From NCBI GenBank assembly GCA_003508835.1, contig PUFA01000021.1:6488501-6552500 (forward strand): a DNA stretch of 64,000 nt, read 5' to 3'. Shown here in pieces: positions 46,931 through 59,250 of this stretch (its first letter is position 1; the number at the start of each line of letters is the position of its first letter). The notes beneath the pieces are model-generated. The model was given only the letters and a program-made list of their open reading frames with translations, was not told where the DNA came from and searched no databases. The position numbers and the translations under genes were made by a program. This DNA comes from Eonycteris spelaea (Eukaryota > Chordata > Mammalia > Chiroptera > Pteropodidae).

Positions 46931-47440
46931 AGATACCTGTTGCTGCCTAGCAAATCAGTATTCGAAAAGATAGTTTAATAGAGTAGCTTTTCCTGAACCT
47001 CCCCCGAAGTAATTAATTTTGTTTGTGTATCTTCACTTTGACCAGGGCTCAGCAGGGCTGGCTTGCCTCTCTTCTCACGACCTTGTGTGGGTGGCTTTAA
47101 CGGGGACGGAAGGGATGGCAGTTTGGTGCTGAACTGGGGCACACAGCTCAGTCCTGGCAGGAGGCTGGGGTGCATGGCTCCTGTCCATATAGGCCACTTT
47201 GTCGGAGCATCTCTAGGGGCTTCTTGGCCTTCCTCGCAGCCCGGTGACTCGGTTTCAAGTATGAACACCCCAGTAAAGCCAGGAAGAAGCTTTATCCCCT
47301 GTAGCCCCATCCTCGGATCTCAGTATCGCTTCTGCACGGTCGTCATAAGAGCCCCCGGATTCAGGGGGAGGGCACGCAGACCCCGCTTCGCGAGGGATGA
47401 GCGATGCCATCTGGGTGGTCAGGAAGCGTGGGCAAGGAAA
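46931..47440 (-). mobile_element. MaLR/MLT1-type LTR, antisense, probable
   Basis: The plus strand begins ATACCTGTTGCTGCCTAGCAAA, fitting the reverse of the MLT1 end (usual TATTGCTGCGTAACAAATTACC). It continues with GGGCTCAGCAGGGCTGG, CAGCCCGGTGACTCGG and CTCAGTATCGCTTCTGCACG, in the order of a known antisense MaLR-type LTR. Divergence is high and CpG is dense in 47,170-47,430, so the family is uncertain. Confidence 0.5.
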
Positions 47441-47739
47441 GGTAAACACGAGCTTTTGCCACTTGTCCCGACTGAGCTCTAGATTAAGGCAATAAAAGCA
47501 GCCACTGCCACAGACGATCGAGGATGGTCTTTGTGTGCAACCTGAGCACTGTCATCAGATCGCGTTTGCCCTGGGCACACATCTACAGGTGTGTATGTTT
47601 TAGAAGCATCTAGGTGAAAGTGAGAAGTCTTTCTATTCCCAACAGGGCATGCGTTACTCCTTTAAGGGGTATGCATGGCGGACCGTAAAAAAAATTGTTG
47701 ATGCAAATGTTACTTAAAATGATAAATGTTCTTTTCAAA

Positions 47740-47845
47740 ACAGCATCGAACTGGATTCAAACTGATTTCATTATGCTCCGCTCAGTGCCCGACACAGTGT
47801 CTTGCACACCTGGGTGCCTAATAATGTGATTCAACATGAATTCCT
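47740..47845 (+). mobile_element. L2 3' end, sense
   Basis: CTCAGTGCCCGACACAGTGTCTTGCACACCTGGGTGCCTAATAAT, then GATTCAACATGAATTC, is the degraded terminal L2 box (usual AGCACAGTGCCTGGCACATAGTAGGTGCTCAATAAA). Confidence 0.55.
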
Positions 47846-49329
47846 ATTATAAACTTCATGGGATTCAAACCTATTTCACTGTATGATTTGGGTTACAGCT
47901 CTTGACTAAAGTTTTTTTTTTTTTTTTTTTTTGCTTTTATTCACTTAATAAATATTTATCGAGGATTCCAAGGTCGCAGTTTTTAATTATGGGCTGCAAG
48001 AGCAGAATAGGGGGGAATCTAATAAATACCTAATCATTTTTAAAAATTCTGTAAGGTCCAGGGCAGATGATTAATGTAAAACATGTATTCAACTTAAATA
48101 TATACGAGACTGTGCATAAAAGCCATACCATTTTTTTTTTGAGGGAAGAGACGGTGTGTTTATGCCACTTTGGAATATAAGTCAGTCACCCAGTGGTCAC
48201 TCTAGCCAGCATTGCTGCTCCAGGGGACAAGTGTCTCCTGTGAATGTCCTTCCTCGTCTGTTGTTTCTCTGGTCAGAGTTATGTTTTTTTGTGTGTGTGT
48301 GTGCATTTTAATTCTGAAGTACATGTTGAGAACATAAAATTATTATGATCCCTGGGACAACTTTAATTTTTCTTTCATTTACTTAAAATGGATTTGGGCA
48401 GCAAACTGAAACTAAGAAGACTTATGGGAGAAGCTTTCATGTATTTAAATAATCACTTTCCTCGCTGTTTTAACTACGTTCTTTTTTCAGTAGCACGTAG
48501 AGAGCAGTTCAGTTGAGGTCCTCGACAGTGCAATGACCGTTCTAAATTATTCTCTCTTCAGTGGATACTTTTCTGCAGCGCCCACCTGAGTCCATGTAGA
48601 GGATGAACCTGAGAGCAATAGGTCACATTTCCTTAGCTACAGACTGACTCTTTTCATTTTCACCATCTCACTCGGGTGCTCGCTCTCCCCTTACTCCCCG
48701 AGTTAGTGTTGTATTTTGCATTTCTACTGAGATGAAAGCGTGGACCTCTTTCTCTCCTTTAGGGTTGCTTTCTTTAGTTCTGAAGAACAAGGGTGTGCAG
48801 CACATCTAGCCTCGGTCGTTGGCCTGTCAGCACACGGGCACATAAACCCTCTCGTGCTGGTGAGCGGTGTCCTGCCACCCGGGCCTCGGGGGACAAACGG
48901 GGCTAGAGGCCATTCTGTCTTAGTGGGACTGAGTCACGCTAAGTCATCAGTTTTACTTTAGCACATTTCCTTGGTGTATTCGGTATGCTAAGAATGGTTT
49001 TTACTCTTCCTATGAGCCTATTTTTTTTCCCAACCAGAAAACTGTATTTTTGCCTTTTAAAAAAATGATTGTACTAAAAGGTCATTATTGTGCATATCTG
49101 AGCAGTCTCATTACTGCTTTGGTGCAATTCTACGTTGTCCTTTAAGCGTGCATTGCTTTTTTAATGGCCTCTATGCCTTTCAGTGGGAGAACATTCATGC
49201 AGCCTGGGGGTTAAGTGATATTGTTAACATTCTTCCTCCTGGGTTGGACGATTTCTCCCATTAATTCAAATATGCTTCCTCGTTGTTGCACCTCACTTGA
49301 ATGGCTCTTCAGATACAAGTTCAAATGTT
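47846..49329. other. Unassigned stretch with poly-T run
   Basis: A 21-base T run lies at 47,912-47,932. The next bases (TTCACTTAATAAATATTTATCGAGG) could be a trace of antisense L2. No gene seen. 48,560-48,960 is less AT-rich and has a 73-codon ORF without motif. Confidence 0.4.
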
Positions 49330-49570
49330 TGGTTTTGTAACAGTCCACTTCAACCTGGATATAATGTTGTTAGAGCCTGGATGTAATGGTTTAGTTCATC
49401 TGTTCAGAAACACGTTCGTTCCCGGAACTTGTGCCGCTGTTGCTGGGTGTCGACTTCTGCGCTGCTGTAGTAAACACCCTACGTGAACTGTCAAGCTCTC
49501 CTGCCTTGGTGGAGACCCACAGTCTCTGGGGAACTTGACCAGATTAAAGGGTCGTTGTTAGGGTGATCAT
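49330..49570 (-). mobile_element. L2 3' portion, antisense
   Basis: GTGCCGCTGTTGCTGGGTG, CTGCTGTAGTAAACA and CTCTCCTGCCTTGGTGGAGACCCACAGTCT follow the antisense L2 order (GCACTGTGCTAGGTGCTGGG, ATACAGCAGTGAACA, TCCCTGCCCTCATGGAGCTTACAGTCT). Strongly diverged. Confidence 0.45.
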
Positions 49571-50064
49571 TAAATTGGAGCGGGAAATGGGAGTACTGCC
49601 GTTTAAGGCATGAAAAGTGGAGGTTATGATAGTGTTTGTCTCTTGTGCTTCATTGTCATAATGCTACAAGTTACTTGTGTAGCAGGCATTTGTTTAGTCC
49701 TCTCTTCTTTTCCCAGGTCCACCTGTCCCAGCACTGTGTCTGATCCTTCTAAACGATGAGTTAACGGTTTCCTCTTGGTTTCAGCCTTTCTTACTCTCTG
49801 GCAGCAATCGTATAGTCCCCCTTCCACAGACAGTTTACGCTCAGCACAGACCATTTTGAAATAATTGGTAATAAATATACCAGACATCGAAATGACTTCC
49901 TAATGGTTTAGAGTTGAAAAGGAAACTGTATTGACTCACTGAACTTGGGTAACTCCCAGAGACTTGTAGTATACAATATTTGAAAACCATTAATTCACTC
50001 TTGGTGGTAACATCAGACAAAGCAAGTCATCCATAACTAAGTACTTACCAATCTACAAGGTGGC
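49571..50064. other. Unassigned stretch
   Basis: No gene or repeat recognised; the minus-strand ORF at 49,624-49,887 (87 codons) has no motif. Confidence 0.45.
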
Positions 50065-50290
50065 CCCGTTTAGCATGGAAGAGCAGAGATTCTGGAGTGG
50101 GGTGGCCCGCATTCAGGTCACAGTTTCTGCTTGACCCGAGGCAAACAAGGTTCCTTTCTGCCTCAGTTTCATCTCTAATATGGTGATCACCATAGTCTCT
50201 CTCAGGGCTAAGTGGAAAGAAAGGACTTAATACGTGTGTGAAGTGTTTGGGACCGTACCCGACACAAGGTAAGCAAAAAGACACAAATGG
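50065..50290 (+). mobile_element. MIR SINE, sense
   Basis: The order GGAAGAGCAGAGATTCTGGAG, GCCCGCATTCAGGTCACAG, TGACCCGAGGCAAACAAGG, TCTGCCTCAGTTTCATCTCTAATATGG, GTGTGAAGTGTTTGGGACCG matches MIR from its body through the core (usual TTTCCTCATCTGTAAAATGGG and AAGCGCTTAGAACAGTGCC). Confidence 0.8.
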
Positions 50291-51519
50291 AAAACGCTAC
50301 ACTATCGTGGTGGTTTATTAATTTTATTATTCAGTTAAGTGTTTACAACTCTGCATATAGCAAGCTCCATGAATGCAGCCCTAGTTAAAATGCAAATCTT
50401 ATGTACAACACTAATATTTATTATTATCTTAAGTATAAATCAATACCAATTGAATAGACAACTCCCAAGTCATAATGAAGAAGGGCATTCCTTCAGATGT
50501 TACAAAACCCCTCTAAACACATGTCATTTTCTTCAAAACACATTTTGCTGTGTGGTTTCATATTTTGATTTGAGATGTTAATGCAAACCAAAATTGTAGA
50601 AAGAATAAAAATCAGTTATTCAGTCATCATTTGGTAGCCTTATGTTACCTAATTAATATTTCTTAGGAACACTTAGAATGTTAGAAAGATATTTTGTAAT
50701 ATTAAAAATGAAGCAATGAAATTTTTTATTTTTGCTTTGTAGTTTCTATTCTAATTTTGGATTAGAAATAAACGATAAAATCACAACGTTCTAAAATGTC
50801 GTTTGACTCATTCACTCTTTAAGATCAAATGTGAACATTTCCTCCAACTTCACACCTCATGACAGCCCCAATTGATGAAATCCACCAGCTCGCACCTTTT
50901 ATAGAAGTTGTTGATTGTGAGTTGACTAAGAGACAATAGATCACTGTTGTTCTCCAATCTTCCTTAGGCACAAACGAGTTACTTTCTCATACTAACTTAA
51001 ATAAAAGCAAACTAAGTCTAAATAAAAGCAGCAGGAAACTTTCCAGATTGTTGGATTGTTTGATATCTTTTAGAACAGTTTTAAAAACGTTAGTGTTCTC
51101 TGAAAGTTGCCCACTGAAAAATTAATTCAATAGATCATTTATACATAATTAATTCACAAAGAACGGCTAAGCTCCTGTGAAAACAAATATTGATTTACAC
51201 TCTGGCACATTAATTACTCTTTGGAGAGAAGAGTAGGATTTTAAATATAATTTTTTTCATTTTAGGTAAGTTCTTCCATGGATAGATGACTTGCTTTGTC
51301 TGATGTTACCTACCAACAGTGAATGAATAGTTTTCAGATATTTTATACTAAAAGTCTCTGGGAGTTACCCAAGTTTAGTGAGTCAATATAATGAATTTCC
51401 CCTCCTTAATGATGAGAAAATGTGGCTTCGGAATGCTGAATAACTTTCCCACTTGCCCACTGGTAACAGGTGTCGATAAGATGGCTGGAAATTAGACCTC
51501 TGCACACTGTTAGTGGGAA
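50291..51519. other. Unassigned AT-rich stretch
   Basis: No gene or repeat recognised; AT-rich and CpG-poor. Confidence 0.5.
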
Positions 51520-52268
51520 AGTAATGGTGTAGCTTATGGACGAAGGATGGAGGTCCCTCCAAAAACTAAAAATAAGGCTTTTGTATGATCCAGCAGACCC
51601 ACCTCTAGCTACACCTCCAAAGGAAGCAAAGTCTCCGCCTCGTAAAGACATCCGGAGCTATGTTCATTACAGCATTCTTCAAGATAGCCGAAGTATGAAA
51701 GCAACTCAAATGTCCATTGACAGGAGAATTCAATGGGATAGAGTTCAGTCTTAAGAAGGAAATTCTACTTTTTGTGACAACATGAATGGACCTGGGAGAG
51801 AGTACGCTATTTGAAATAAGTCACAGAAGGACAAATACTGCCTCATTCTGCTTATATGAGGAATCCAAATTAGCCAGATTTATAGAGGCAGAAGCTGGGA
51901 TGGTAGTTACGAGGGGATGGCGTTGGGGAAAGGGGGGGCTGTTCAGAGGGAATGCAGTGACCCTGACTCAGGGCGAGTACTGTCTGCGGAGCTGCCGCAC
52001 AGCACAGCGAGTGCAGGTAGCAATGTGTGCGCTTAAAGTCACGTTAGGAGGGTGGAACTCACGGTAAATGTCCTCACTGCCCGCCCCCCATACACACACT
52101 CGCGAAATTAACAGAAGACGAACACAAGTCAGCTTTCAATGCTGACAGATTTGTTTATTGTCTCGATTGTGGTGATAGTAACAGATATATACATATGTTC
52201 AAATTTATCAAATTGTGTACATTAATTATGTGCAGTTTATCACTTATACCTCAATAAATCCGTTTTTA
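51520..52268 (+). mobile_element. L1M 3' untranslated region, sense
   Basis: TTTGTATGATCCAGCAGACCCACC opens the series (usual ATGACCCAGCAATTCCAC). CATTACAGCATTCTTCAAGATAGC and CAAATGTCCATTGACAG follow. GAAATAAGTCACAGAAGGACAAATAC and TTTATAGAGGCAGAAGCTGG come next. The end is TTGTGGTGATAGTAACAG, CAAATTTATCAAATTGTGTACATT and CACTTATACCTCAATAAA at 52,257. This is one of the most complete L1 3' ends in the window. No ORF2 is attached. Confidence 0.85.
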
Positions 52269-53079
52269 AAACAGAACCTGTAAACAACTTTTAAAAGCAT
52301 AATTTTTCAGTTCCCCAAACCATAAAATGTATATAAATGCTTTAACTTTTTTCTAAAACGGGCGGGGAGGAGTGGGGGGAAGAAGAGATGTCAGACAGAT
52401 TCTCGTTTCCCTTTTAACAAAATCTGCCATCCACGTCTATGGAGATAGGCAGCCGAGAGAGATTTGAAAGGAGGAAGATCAAGATCAACATCCTGCAAGA
52501 ACTTACAACTTAACGGGTATTGAAGTGAGCAACACAGTTGCTTAAAATTGCAAACCAAACGTTTTAAGGGATCTGTTTTGGTAAGGGGTTTTCAGGACAG
52601 AAAGCCCAATTTAAATCCATAACAGTGCTTCGTTTTGCTTCCTGTGACCATCCTCTAACATTAGAGTGTGTTCTGTGTTCCAATAAAAGTTGCATATAGA
52701 TCAGAAAGGAAATACAATAATGCTTATTTGCAGATGCTCTGAAAAACACCACCCCCCCCAAAAAAGGAAAATTGGAAAAGTGGCGTAAACAAAAGGCCTA
52801 TGAACACCCCCAAGGCAGACATTTTACCAATATATGTTTAAGGACTAGAGAGAAATGGTACTCCATAGTCTAAGTGAAATGACAAACAGCATATATATTT
52901 TTAAAACAAAAAGATTTGATTCAGATGTAAGATTTCAAAAATATTTCAGGACAAAAAAGAGGAGTGAACGAGCACTGACTCGAAAGGGAGGAGCAGACCC
53001 TCAGAGTGAAAGCTTCTGTAACCAACGTAACAGCATGATCATGACAGACGATGGGGTCGGGGTCCGAGAACTGGGGGAG
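52269..53079. other. Unassigned stretch
   Basis: No gene or repeat recognised. A short C run followed by A run occurs near 52,751-52,766. Confidence 0.45.
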
Positions 53080-53370
53080 TCGCATTCCATTTACGCAGCA
53101 CGAGGCTAGGAAGCAGGCGCGAGAGGCCGGTGGCTTCGGGCGGGCGAGAGCGAAGGGGTTCATTGGCGACACTGAGCGCCCCGCGCGCACACACAACGTC
53201 TTCACATGTGCAGACCTGCGAGGGAAGCAAACCTCCCTGAGGACAGGCTTGACTTGGAAGGTCGGCAGTCTTACCACGGGCGTAGGTGAGGGTGTGGGTG
53301 GGCGAGCGAGGAGGGCAGAGCGAGGGCTCCGAAACAGGCGGCCCCTCGGCAGCCACGGCCCGGTGAGATC
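53080..53370. other. CpG-rich block
   Basis: About 290 bases with dense CpG and high GC, bordered on both sides by AT-rich DNA. ORFs on both strands cross it; none has a motif. No promoter elements or exon structure seen. Confidence 0.6.
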
Positions 53371-55779
53371 ATAAGGCGCCCAGATACTGAGGGAAATGGT
53401 AACGTGGCCTCAGATTTTTCCAGAATAGCGTTTACTGCTAACAGGGGAGAGAGGAATCTACAAATTTCGGAGGAAACTATCTCCAAATAGTTTTACATTC
53501 ATCCTACCTAAATATAAATAATTTATATTAAATACTATTAAATAAATATATATGTGTAACTCTCTATTCTCTTTCACTCCCCTCCTCCCCCTCTTCCTCT
53601 ATTCACTCGACTACACATACGCCTCTGTCTGTAAAAAGATGTGTGCGATCGTCTCCATCACATAGAAGGAAGGCTGATTCATGCGATTGCATTTAATGCA
53701 TGTGTACGTAAGCGCGCATGTATTCTGTTTCCTGTGTTCTTTTGTTCGTTCCTTGAAATTATTGGAATAGACATACTGAATTTGCAAAAAATATTTTTTC
53801 CATAGAAAATTTGTTTTTTATCTAGAAATAATACCAAAAAAGTCGTCTTCTTTTCTTTTTTTTTTTTTTACAAGACATTGTTGCATCACCTGCCGATTGC
53901 AGAGATTTGTTCTGATTTCAATAGTTGTGATCCTGTATATCTCATTTGGTGTCTGGGCAATTTCTTTACCTCTTGTGCCTCATAACATTTTTGAGAAGTC
54001 AGATCTATAGATAAATGTATATATATATGAATAAGAACAAATTTTTACTATCCTTTATATGAAAAATCACTGCAGAACCAATTTTCAGAAAGCTCGAAAG
54101 CAGCAGCTGAATGCAAAATATCATGTCTTCAGGCTGCTGAAATACTGATGGATATTTTTATTGGTTTATCCTCTTGCTGATAGATTGAATTGCTTAGTCG
54201 CATGGCAGATCATAAGGGTCTTTGATTCAGACTAATCAATTCGTTTACTGCCTCAGAGAAGCACTTGTCATGTGATTGTTATCATTGATTGTTACTTATG
54301 ATATATTTATTTCATAAGTAGTAATCAAATTTTAATCAAGTAAATAAACTAATGGTCAAGTGATCTATGGTCTATATAATTAACTTTAAATTTGAGCCAA
54401 ACCAAGAGGGGCATCGGGAAGCATAAAATTCTAGCAAAGCCACTGGAGAGTTAAGTTAGCTTCTCAAACTTCAGTCTTTTTTTTTTTTTTTTTATATACA
54501 GAGAGAATTGTTTGTGAGAAATAAATGATAAAATGTATGAGAGCATTAGCAGCTTTATATGTCTGATATATAAATGTTCAATAAGCACTGCACATTATAC
54601 ATAAAAAACAAGCTCTGTCTAAATGAATCGACAATAAGATAAGTTCTCCGTTAACCAACGTAGCCTCTAGGACAGGGAAGGAGGGAAAGACAATAACCTT
54701 ATCCCAGGAGTGGTCCATCGTGAGGTGCAAGGGATGGCATTCGAGTCCATTTGAAAAGATGACATTGCAGGAGCAGAGACTGCCCCGAGCTGGGAACTGG
54801 ACTGAGGGTACCACTCTCTTGGAGTACCAACTCCACGGCCTTGGTGGAATTTTAGCCCCCAGCCGCCAATTTAGAACCTGTTCAGAACTGTCGGACTCAG
54901 GTGACCTAGGGAATATAATTACAAGACAGCAAATGGAGAAATAGCATCCTTAAGGCCACCTTCAAATGCAAATACAGAACTGCCCCCCCACCCCAATATT
55001 TGTGTGTATACAGGAAACTAACAATATGTAACATAGGCAACAAGTGCAACAAAGTTAAATCAGGAGTATAAAAGCTGAAAGGAAAGTATCAGGGAAAATT
55101 TAAAATAATATATCTGTAATCTACAAATATAAAAGAAGGAGTTGTACCTAAAATGGAATAGTATCTATGAAACAAAACCAGAAAAATTATATAGGAAATC
55201 TAGGTAATAATATGACAAGAAAAATAAAATAAACAAGTGTAGCTCTGAAATTTTATTTTTATTCACTACTCTTCCCCTGTGTAATAAAAACAAAGTTCTT
55301 TGCATCCATTATCTATGGCATCATTTTGCTAATATGTGAAGCTCATGGCAGGTGAGACCTGGAATCAAATTCTGGATCTTTGCTTGCATGCCATCTAAAT
55401 TTGAGGAATATGTTTAATCCCTACTACTTCAACTTCCTCATATGAATATTGTTAAAAAATGACTCAGTGGGGAACATTGAATATTAATCAGCTAATGCAG
55501 TTTATCTCATATTGATCCATAATATTTTTAGTTACTGATTGATAATCTTTAGTCTTGAAATGAACCATCTAGTCTGTTAGTGGATGTTGATTATTTTGAT
55601 GAACAATGAACTTATTATGTGTGTTTTTTGGTTTGTTTGTTGACCCATCACTAGATATTTTTTCCTCATGAAGGAAAATAAAAATTTTAAATTCCAACTT
55701 GAAAATCCCTGAGTGGTACCCTCTTCCAGTAAGCTAGTGTATCTTCCAGTGCTTTCCCAAAACATCCTTGATTATACGA
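53371..55779. other. Unassigned AT-rich stretch
   Basis: No gene or repeat recognised except a 17-base poly-T run at 54,477-54,493. The segment 54,640-54,960 is less AT-rich and holds overlapping ORFs on both strands without motif. Confidence 0.45.
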
Positions 55780-55930
55780 CAAAATTGTCAAGGTAGAAGT
55801 TTGCTCGACTGGACAGTTTTTTGTATTTGTTGCTTGTATTCAGTCCTAATTTGTATCCTACTGCTAACTCCTAGCATAGAGACTGGGGAATAAATGTGTA
55901 AATTGTGTTGACTTAATTGACAAATGAAAG
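55780..55930 (+). mobile_element. Possible L2 3' end, sense
   Basis: TTGTATTTGTTGCTTGTATTCAG, then CTAACTCCTAGCATAGAGACTGGGGAATAAATGTG resembles the last part of L2 (usual CCCAGCGCCTAGCACAGTGCCTGG then AATAAATGTTTG). Weak. Confidence 0.35.
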
Positions 55931-56657
55931 AAAGATCATGAGAACTATTATATAGAATCATCCCATAATCCGGAATATGCTGACATCTTTTATCCTCTCA
56001 GTCAGTATTTGGACTTTTATGTATTTCTTAGGCAATAAAAATCAAGTAAAACCTAGTTCATGGAAGCTCCACCTACCAGACCGTCATTGTGAAATTCTAA
56101 AATTTGCAGCACATATACAGTATTTTTTCACTGTCAACGATTCAGTAGTTCTTTATACATAGCTTTACAAAGTTGAAACAAATATATTGTGGAATATTGT
56201 AGCAATAACTTTCAGGAGAATGTATCAATGTTTTGCTACTTCAGATATTATTTTTTATTATTTTCATATAAAATAAGCTGCAGCATCCATATACTAGAGG
56301 GTTTAGTACTAAACATATTGTAATAAATACGGTTTTAATTTTTAATGACTATTATGAATATTCAAGGAACTTGATCACATTAAGGCGAAAGTACTTTAAA
56401 ACCAAATGGGAAAGGTTTTAATTTTAATCTCTACAACAGATTTGTGTATTTGACTGCCAACAACCTGAGTTGGATTTGTTTTGAATTATGATTTACCATT
56501 CACATCTTGATAGTCTTTACAATCATGATTAGCAAAGAAAATATATGTTGTACATTATACATGTATATATAGTATGATATTGTTAGGGAAGATATATATA
56601 TATTTATTACATATAGTACATATAGTAATTCTTAATTTTATTTTCTGCCTAAGTATG
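55931..56657. other. Unassigned AT-rich stretch
   Basis: No gene or repeat recognised. AT-dinucleotide runs occur near 56,555-56,600. Confidence 0.5.
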
Positions 56658-57133
56658 TGTACTGGTTTGGTAAGGCTGCTGTAACCAAGTAACACGCACT
56701 TGGTGGCTTGAAACAACAGAAATTTATTGTCTATTGTCCCGGAGGCCAGAAGTCTGAAATCGAGGTGTCAGTAGGTGTCCATGCTCCCTCCGAGGATCCC
56801 AGGGGAAGCGTAGCCTTCCTCGCCTTCCGGCTTTGGCTTTGGTGTTTGCTGGCATTCTTTTCATTCCTTGGCTTATAGATGTGTCATACTAGTCACGTGG
56901 TTGTCTTCTCTCTGTATTGCCTTCGCATCGATTCCCCTCTCTGCCTGACTTTTTGCCCAGATTGTCCCTTTCTATAAAGACACCATCCACATTGGATTAG
57001 GGCCCACACCAATGGCCTCTTTGTAACTTGATTCGCTTTGTAAAGGCCTTAAATCCAAATAACTTTATGTTCTGAGGTACTGGGGTTGCGGACTTCAATC
57101 TATCTTTGCAGTGACATAAATCAATCCATTACA
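56658..57133 (-). mobile_element. MLT1-type MaLR LTR (MLT1C-like), antisense
   Basis: The plus strand reads TGTACTGGTTTGGTAAGGCTGCTG, GTGGCTTGAAACAACAGAAATTTATTG, CCAGAAGTCTGAAATCGAGG, CCACATTGGATTAGGGCCCACACC, TTCTGAGGTACTGGGG, and CAATCCATTACA. This is the full-length reverse of MLT1C. The flanks GTATG (56,653-56,657) and GTGTG (57,134-57,138) are a plausible 5-base target duplication with one mismatch. Solo LTR of ERVL-MaLR class. Confidence 0.88.
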
Positions 57134-58019
57134 GTGTGTTTACGTAAAGAATTATCTTTGAGCAGCTATATATTTTTATCCTTGTATAAATATAATTCAT
57201 CATCATGATCAAAATAAATTTCATCTTCTGACCAAATTTAATGTTCAGAGAAATTTTCAGATGTGCCAACATCTGAAAACACATGTCCTCATTCACATTT
57301 CTTTAAATAGGTTATAGTTTTACTCTTGTCAGGATCCCCTTTAATGTGAACCGGACACAAAATTTGTTTTCAGATTAGATTTTTGATGATTGGTTCAACA
57401 GAATAATTTATGGCATGCTTTGTAGGGAAGGGCACATTTATGCTGAAATGTTCATCATGAATTGAAAAGAGTGGAGTCCTTTGGGGGTCGTTGACCCCAT
57501 GGTGATGCATCCCATTACACACTTCTCAGAATAGCATGTTCAAAGGACAACATCTGTTGTCCAGAGGTCTTTCTCCCAAAGGAGGAATAATGCCACAGGG
57601 GACCTTGTCCATTAAAAGAAGTCCATTTCTCCACAATCTTCGTCCTTGCAAATACTTGTAACCCAGACTGATCATGAGAAAGGCATCGGGCAAATACCTG
57701 GCCGGTACTCAAGACCATTAAATGACTCCTCCAAGTCAATAAAACCAAGAAACACACAGTCAAGAAGTTGCTAAGTGGAAGACATAACTACAGGTACTGT
57801 AGTATCCCGGATGGGGTCCTGGAAAGAAAAAAGGATGTGTGGGAAAACTAGAGGCATTTGAATAACCTTTGTTAATAACGATTTGTGAATATTGGCTTAT
57901 TAGTGGTGACAAATGCACTCCGCTAATATAAACTGCTCACAGTCAGAGAAGCTGCTCGGTACATGAGAACTTTCTACACTTATCTGTGCCACTTTTCCAC
58001 AAAGGTGGAAGGATTCGAA
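57134..58019. other. Unassigned stretch
   Basis: No gene or repeat recognised. Minus-strand ORF 57,515-57,763 (82 codons) has no motif. Confidence 0.45.
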
Positions 58020-58769
58020 TGTAAGTTTGTTGTCATCAGCAACGGAAGATGACAGTGACATTTGGCAGCATTCGGCTGCTCACGCCGATGGAGGGGTTAC
58101 TGTATTGGCTGCAGAAATAACTCCGATCTTATCAAAGAAAAACATGGTTGCCGCTATACAATGAGGCAAGGAGGCAGATGTCTGGAATATACGACATCTC
58201 CTGGGACGCCTGTTCGTACTGCGGTGTGCTGCATGATGATCAGCGGAAAGCTGCAGAAACAGAAGAGCCAGGACTAGACTGTCAATGGCGCAAACCTCCA
58301 GAAATGAAGGGGTACGTATGGGCCGCCTCATCAGACGGAGGACCGACACCCGCCAAGATGCTTGTGGATGGCAAAGAAATGAGGCCTGGGTAATACAGGA
58401 ACAAAGTTGTAGAAGCTGTAGCTCTGTGACCACTGTGAAAATGAGGACTGTAATTGTCGTGCGTGTTTCTCCCATACTTCGGCGTGACTCCGTTAGCCTG
58501 TGATTACCCAGCTTTCCCCCTTCTCCCTTCCACCTGCCGCCTTTCATAAAAGTGAGTGGCAGGTCGTCTTCCACCTTAGTATTTAGACTACAGCATCTTA
58601 GGGGGTAAGGCCTGGCTAGAAGAGGAGTGACCTGCGCTCAGAGGGGGACAGTGCAACGGCGTATATCCTTTGGGGAGCAGGTAGGATGCTTCCTTGCATG
58701 AGAAAAAGCAGAAACGCTGCAGGTGGACGCACGACTGCATTTGCTTGAAAATTGTGCTTAAAAGGGCCG
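58020..58769. other. Unresolved segment with overlapping ORFs
   Basis: Several ORFs overlap here on both strands: minus 58,080-58,574 of 164 codons, plus 58,148-58,393 and 58,285-58,503. I compared them with transposase, LTR-internal and common processed-pseudogene proteins and recognised none. Low stop density is partly explained by moderate GC. It could be an unrecognised internal piece of an old LTR element or a decayed retrocopy. Confidence 0.3.
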
Positions 58770-59250
58770 TGCACAGACGCCAGGACGAGGGGTTGACGGC
58801 GGCCGCGTTGAACTGTGTCAGCTGAGCTGTTTCCCGGCACTCTCTGTGCTGTACGTCCTGGGTTAGAGGACGATTTGCGAGATTTGGAGGCAGAACCGGG
58901 GCAGCAGCTGCTGTGGTTTAAGGCCCCCCCCCACCGCCGCCCCCGGGCGTCCAGCGGTGGCTCACACGCTCCGCTCTGGCCTGCGGGCTCCTTGGCGGGC
59001 CAAGGCGCTCTTCTCGCAGGTTCTCCACAGCCCGAGCCAGACGCCTGCACGCAGGTCACCAGCTTCTGCTCCGGGTCATTTACGCTGTCAAGGCTGGAGA
59101 CACTGAGAGATGGACACGGGGTCGCTTTTATTCCCGAGGGTATCAGGGTGTCCTCATGGGTTTGAATTAGCCTTCGCTGCCCCCCGCTGTACTCCGGCTG
59201 TTTCTCTGGACCCACGCACGGCCCAGGCCCAGCACGGCAGCTTCTCCGTG
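58770..59250. other. CpG-rich block
   Basis: Dense CpG and GC, including a GCGGCCGC site near 58,798 and a run of nine C near 58,924-58,932. The minus-strand ORF 58,616-59,215 (199 codons) is the longest in the window, but its composition is that of GC-rich random sequence and the opposite strand is also open at 58,815-59,165. No exon or promoter evidence. Confidence 0.6.

Noticed and set aside
58616..59215. 199-codon minus-strand ORF as a gene
   Set aside because: GC-rich composition, both strands open, no domain, no conserved start context or splice signals; likely chance.
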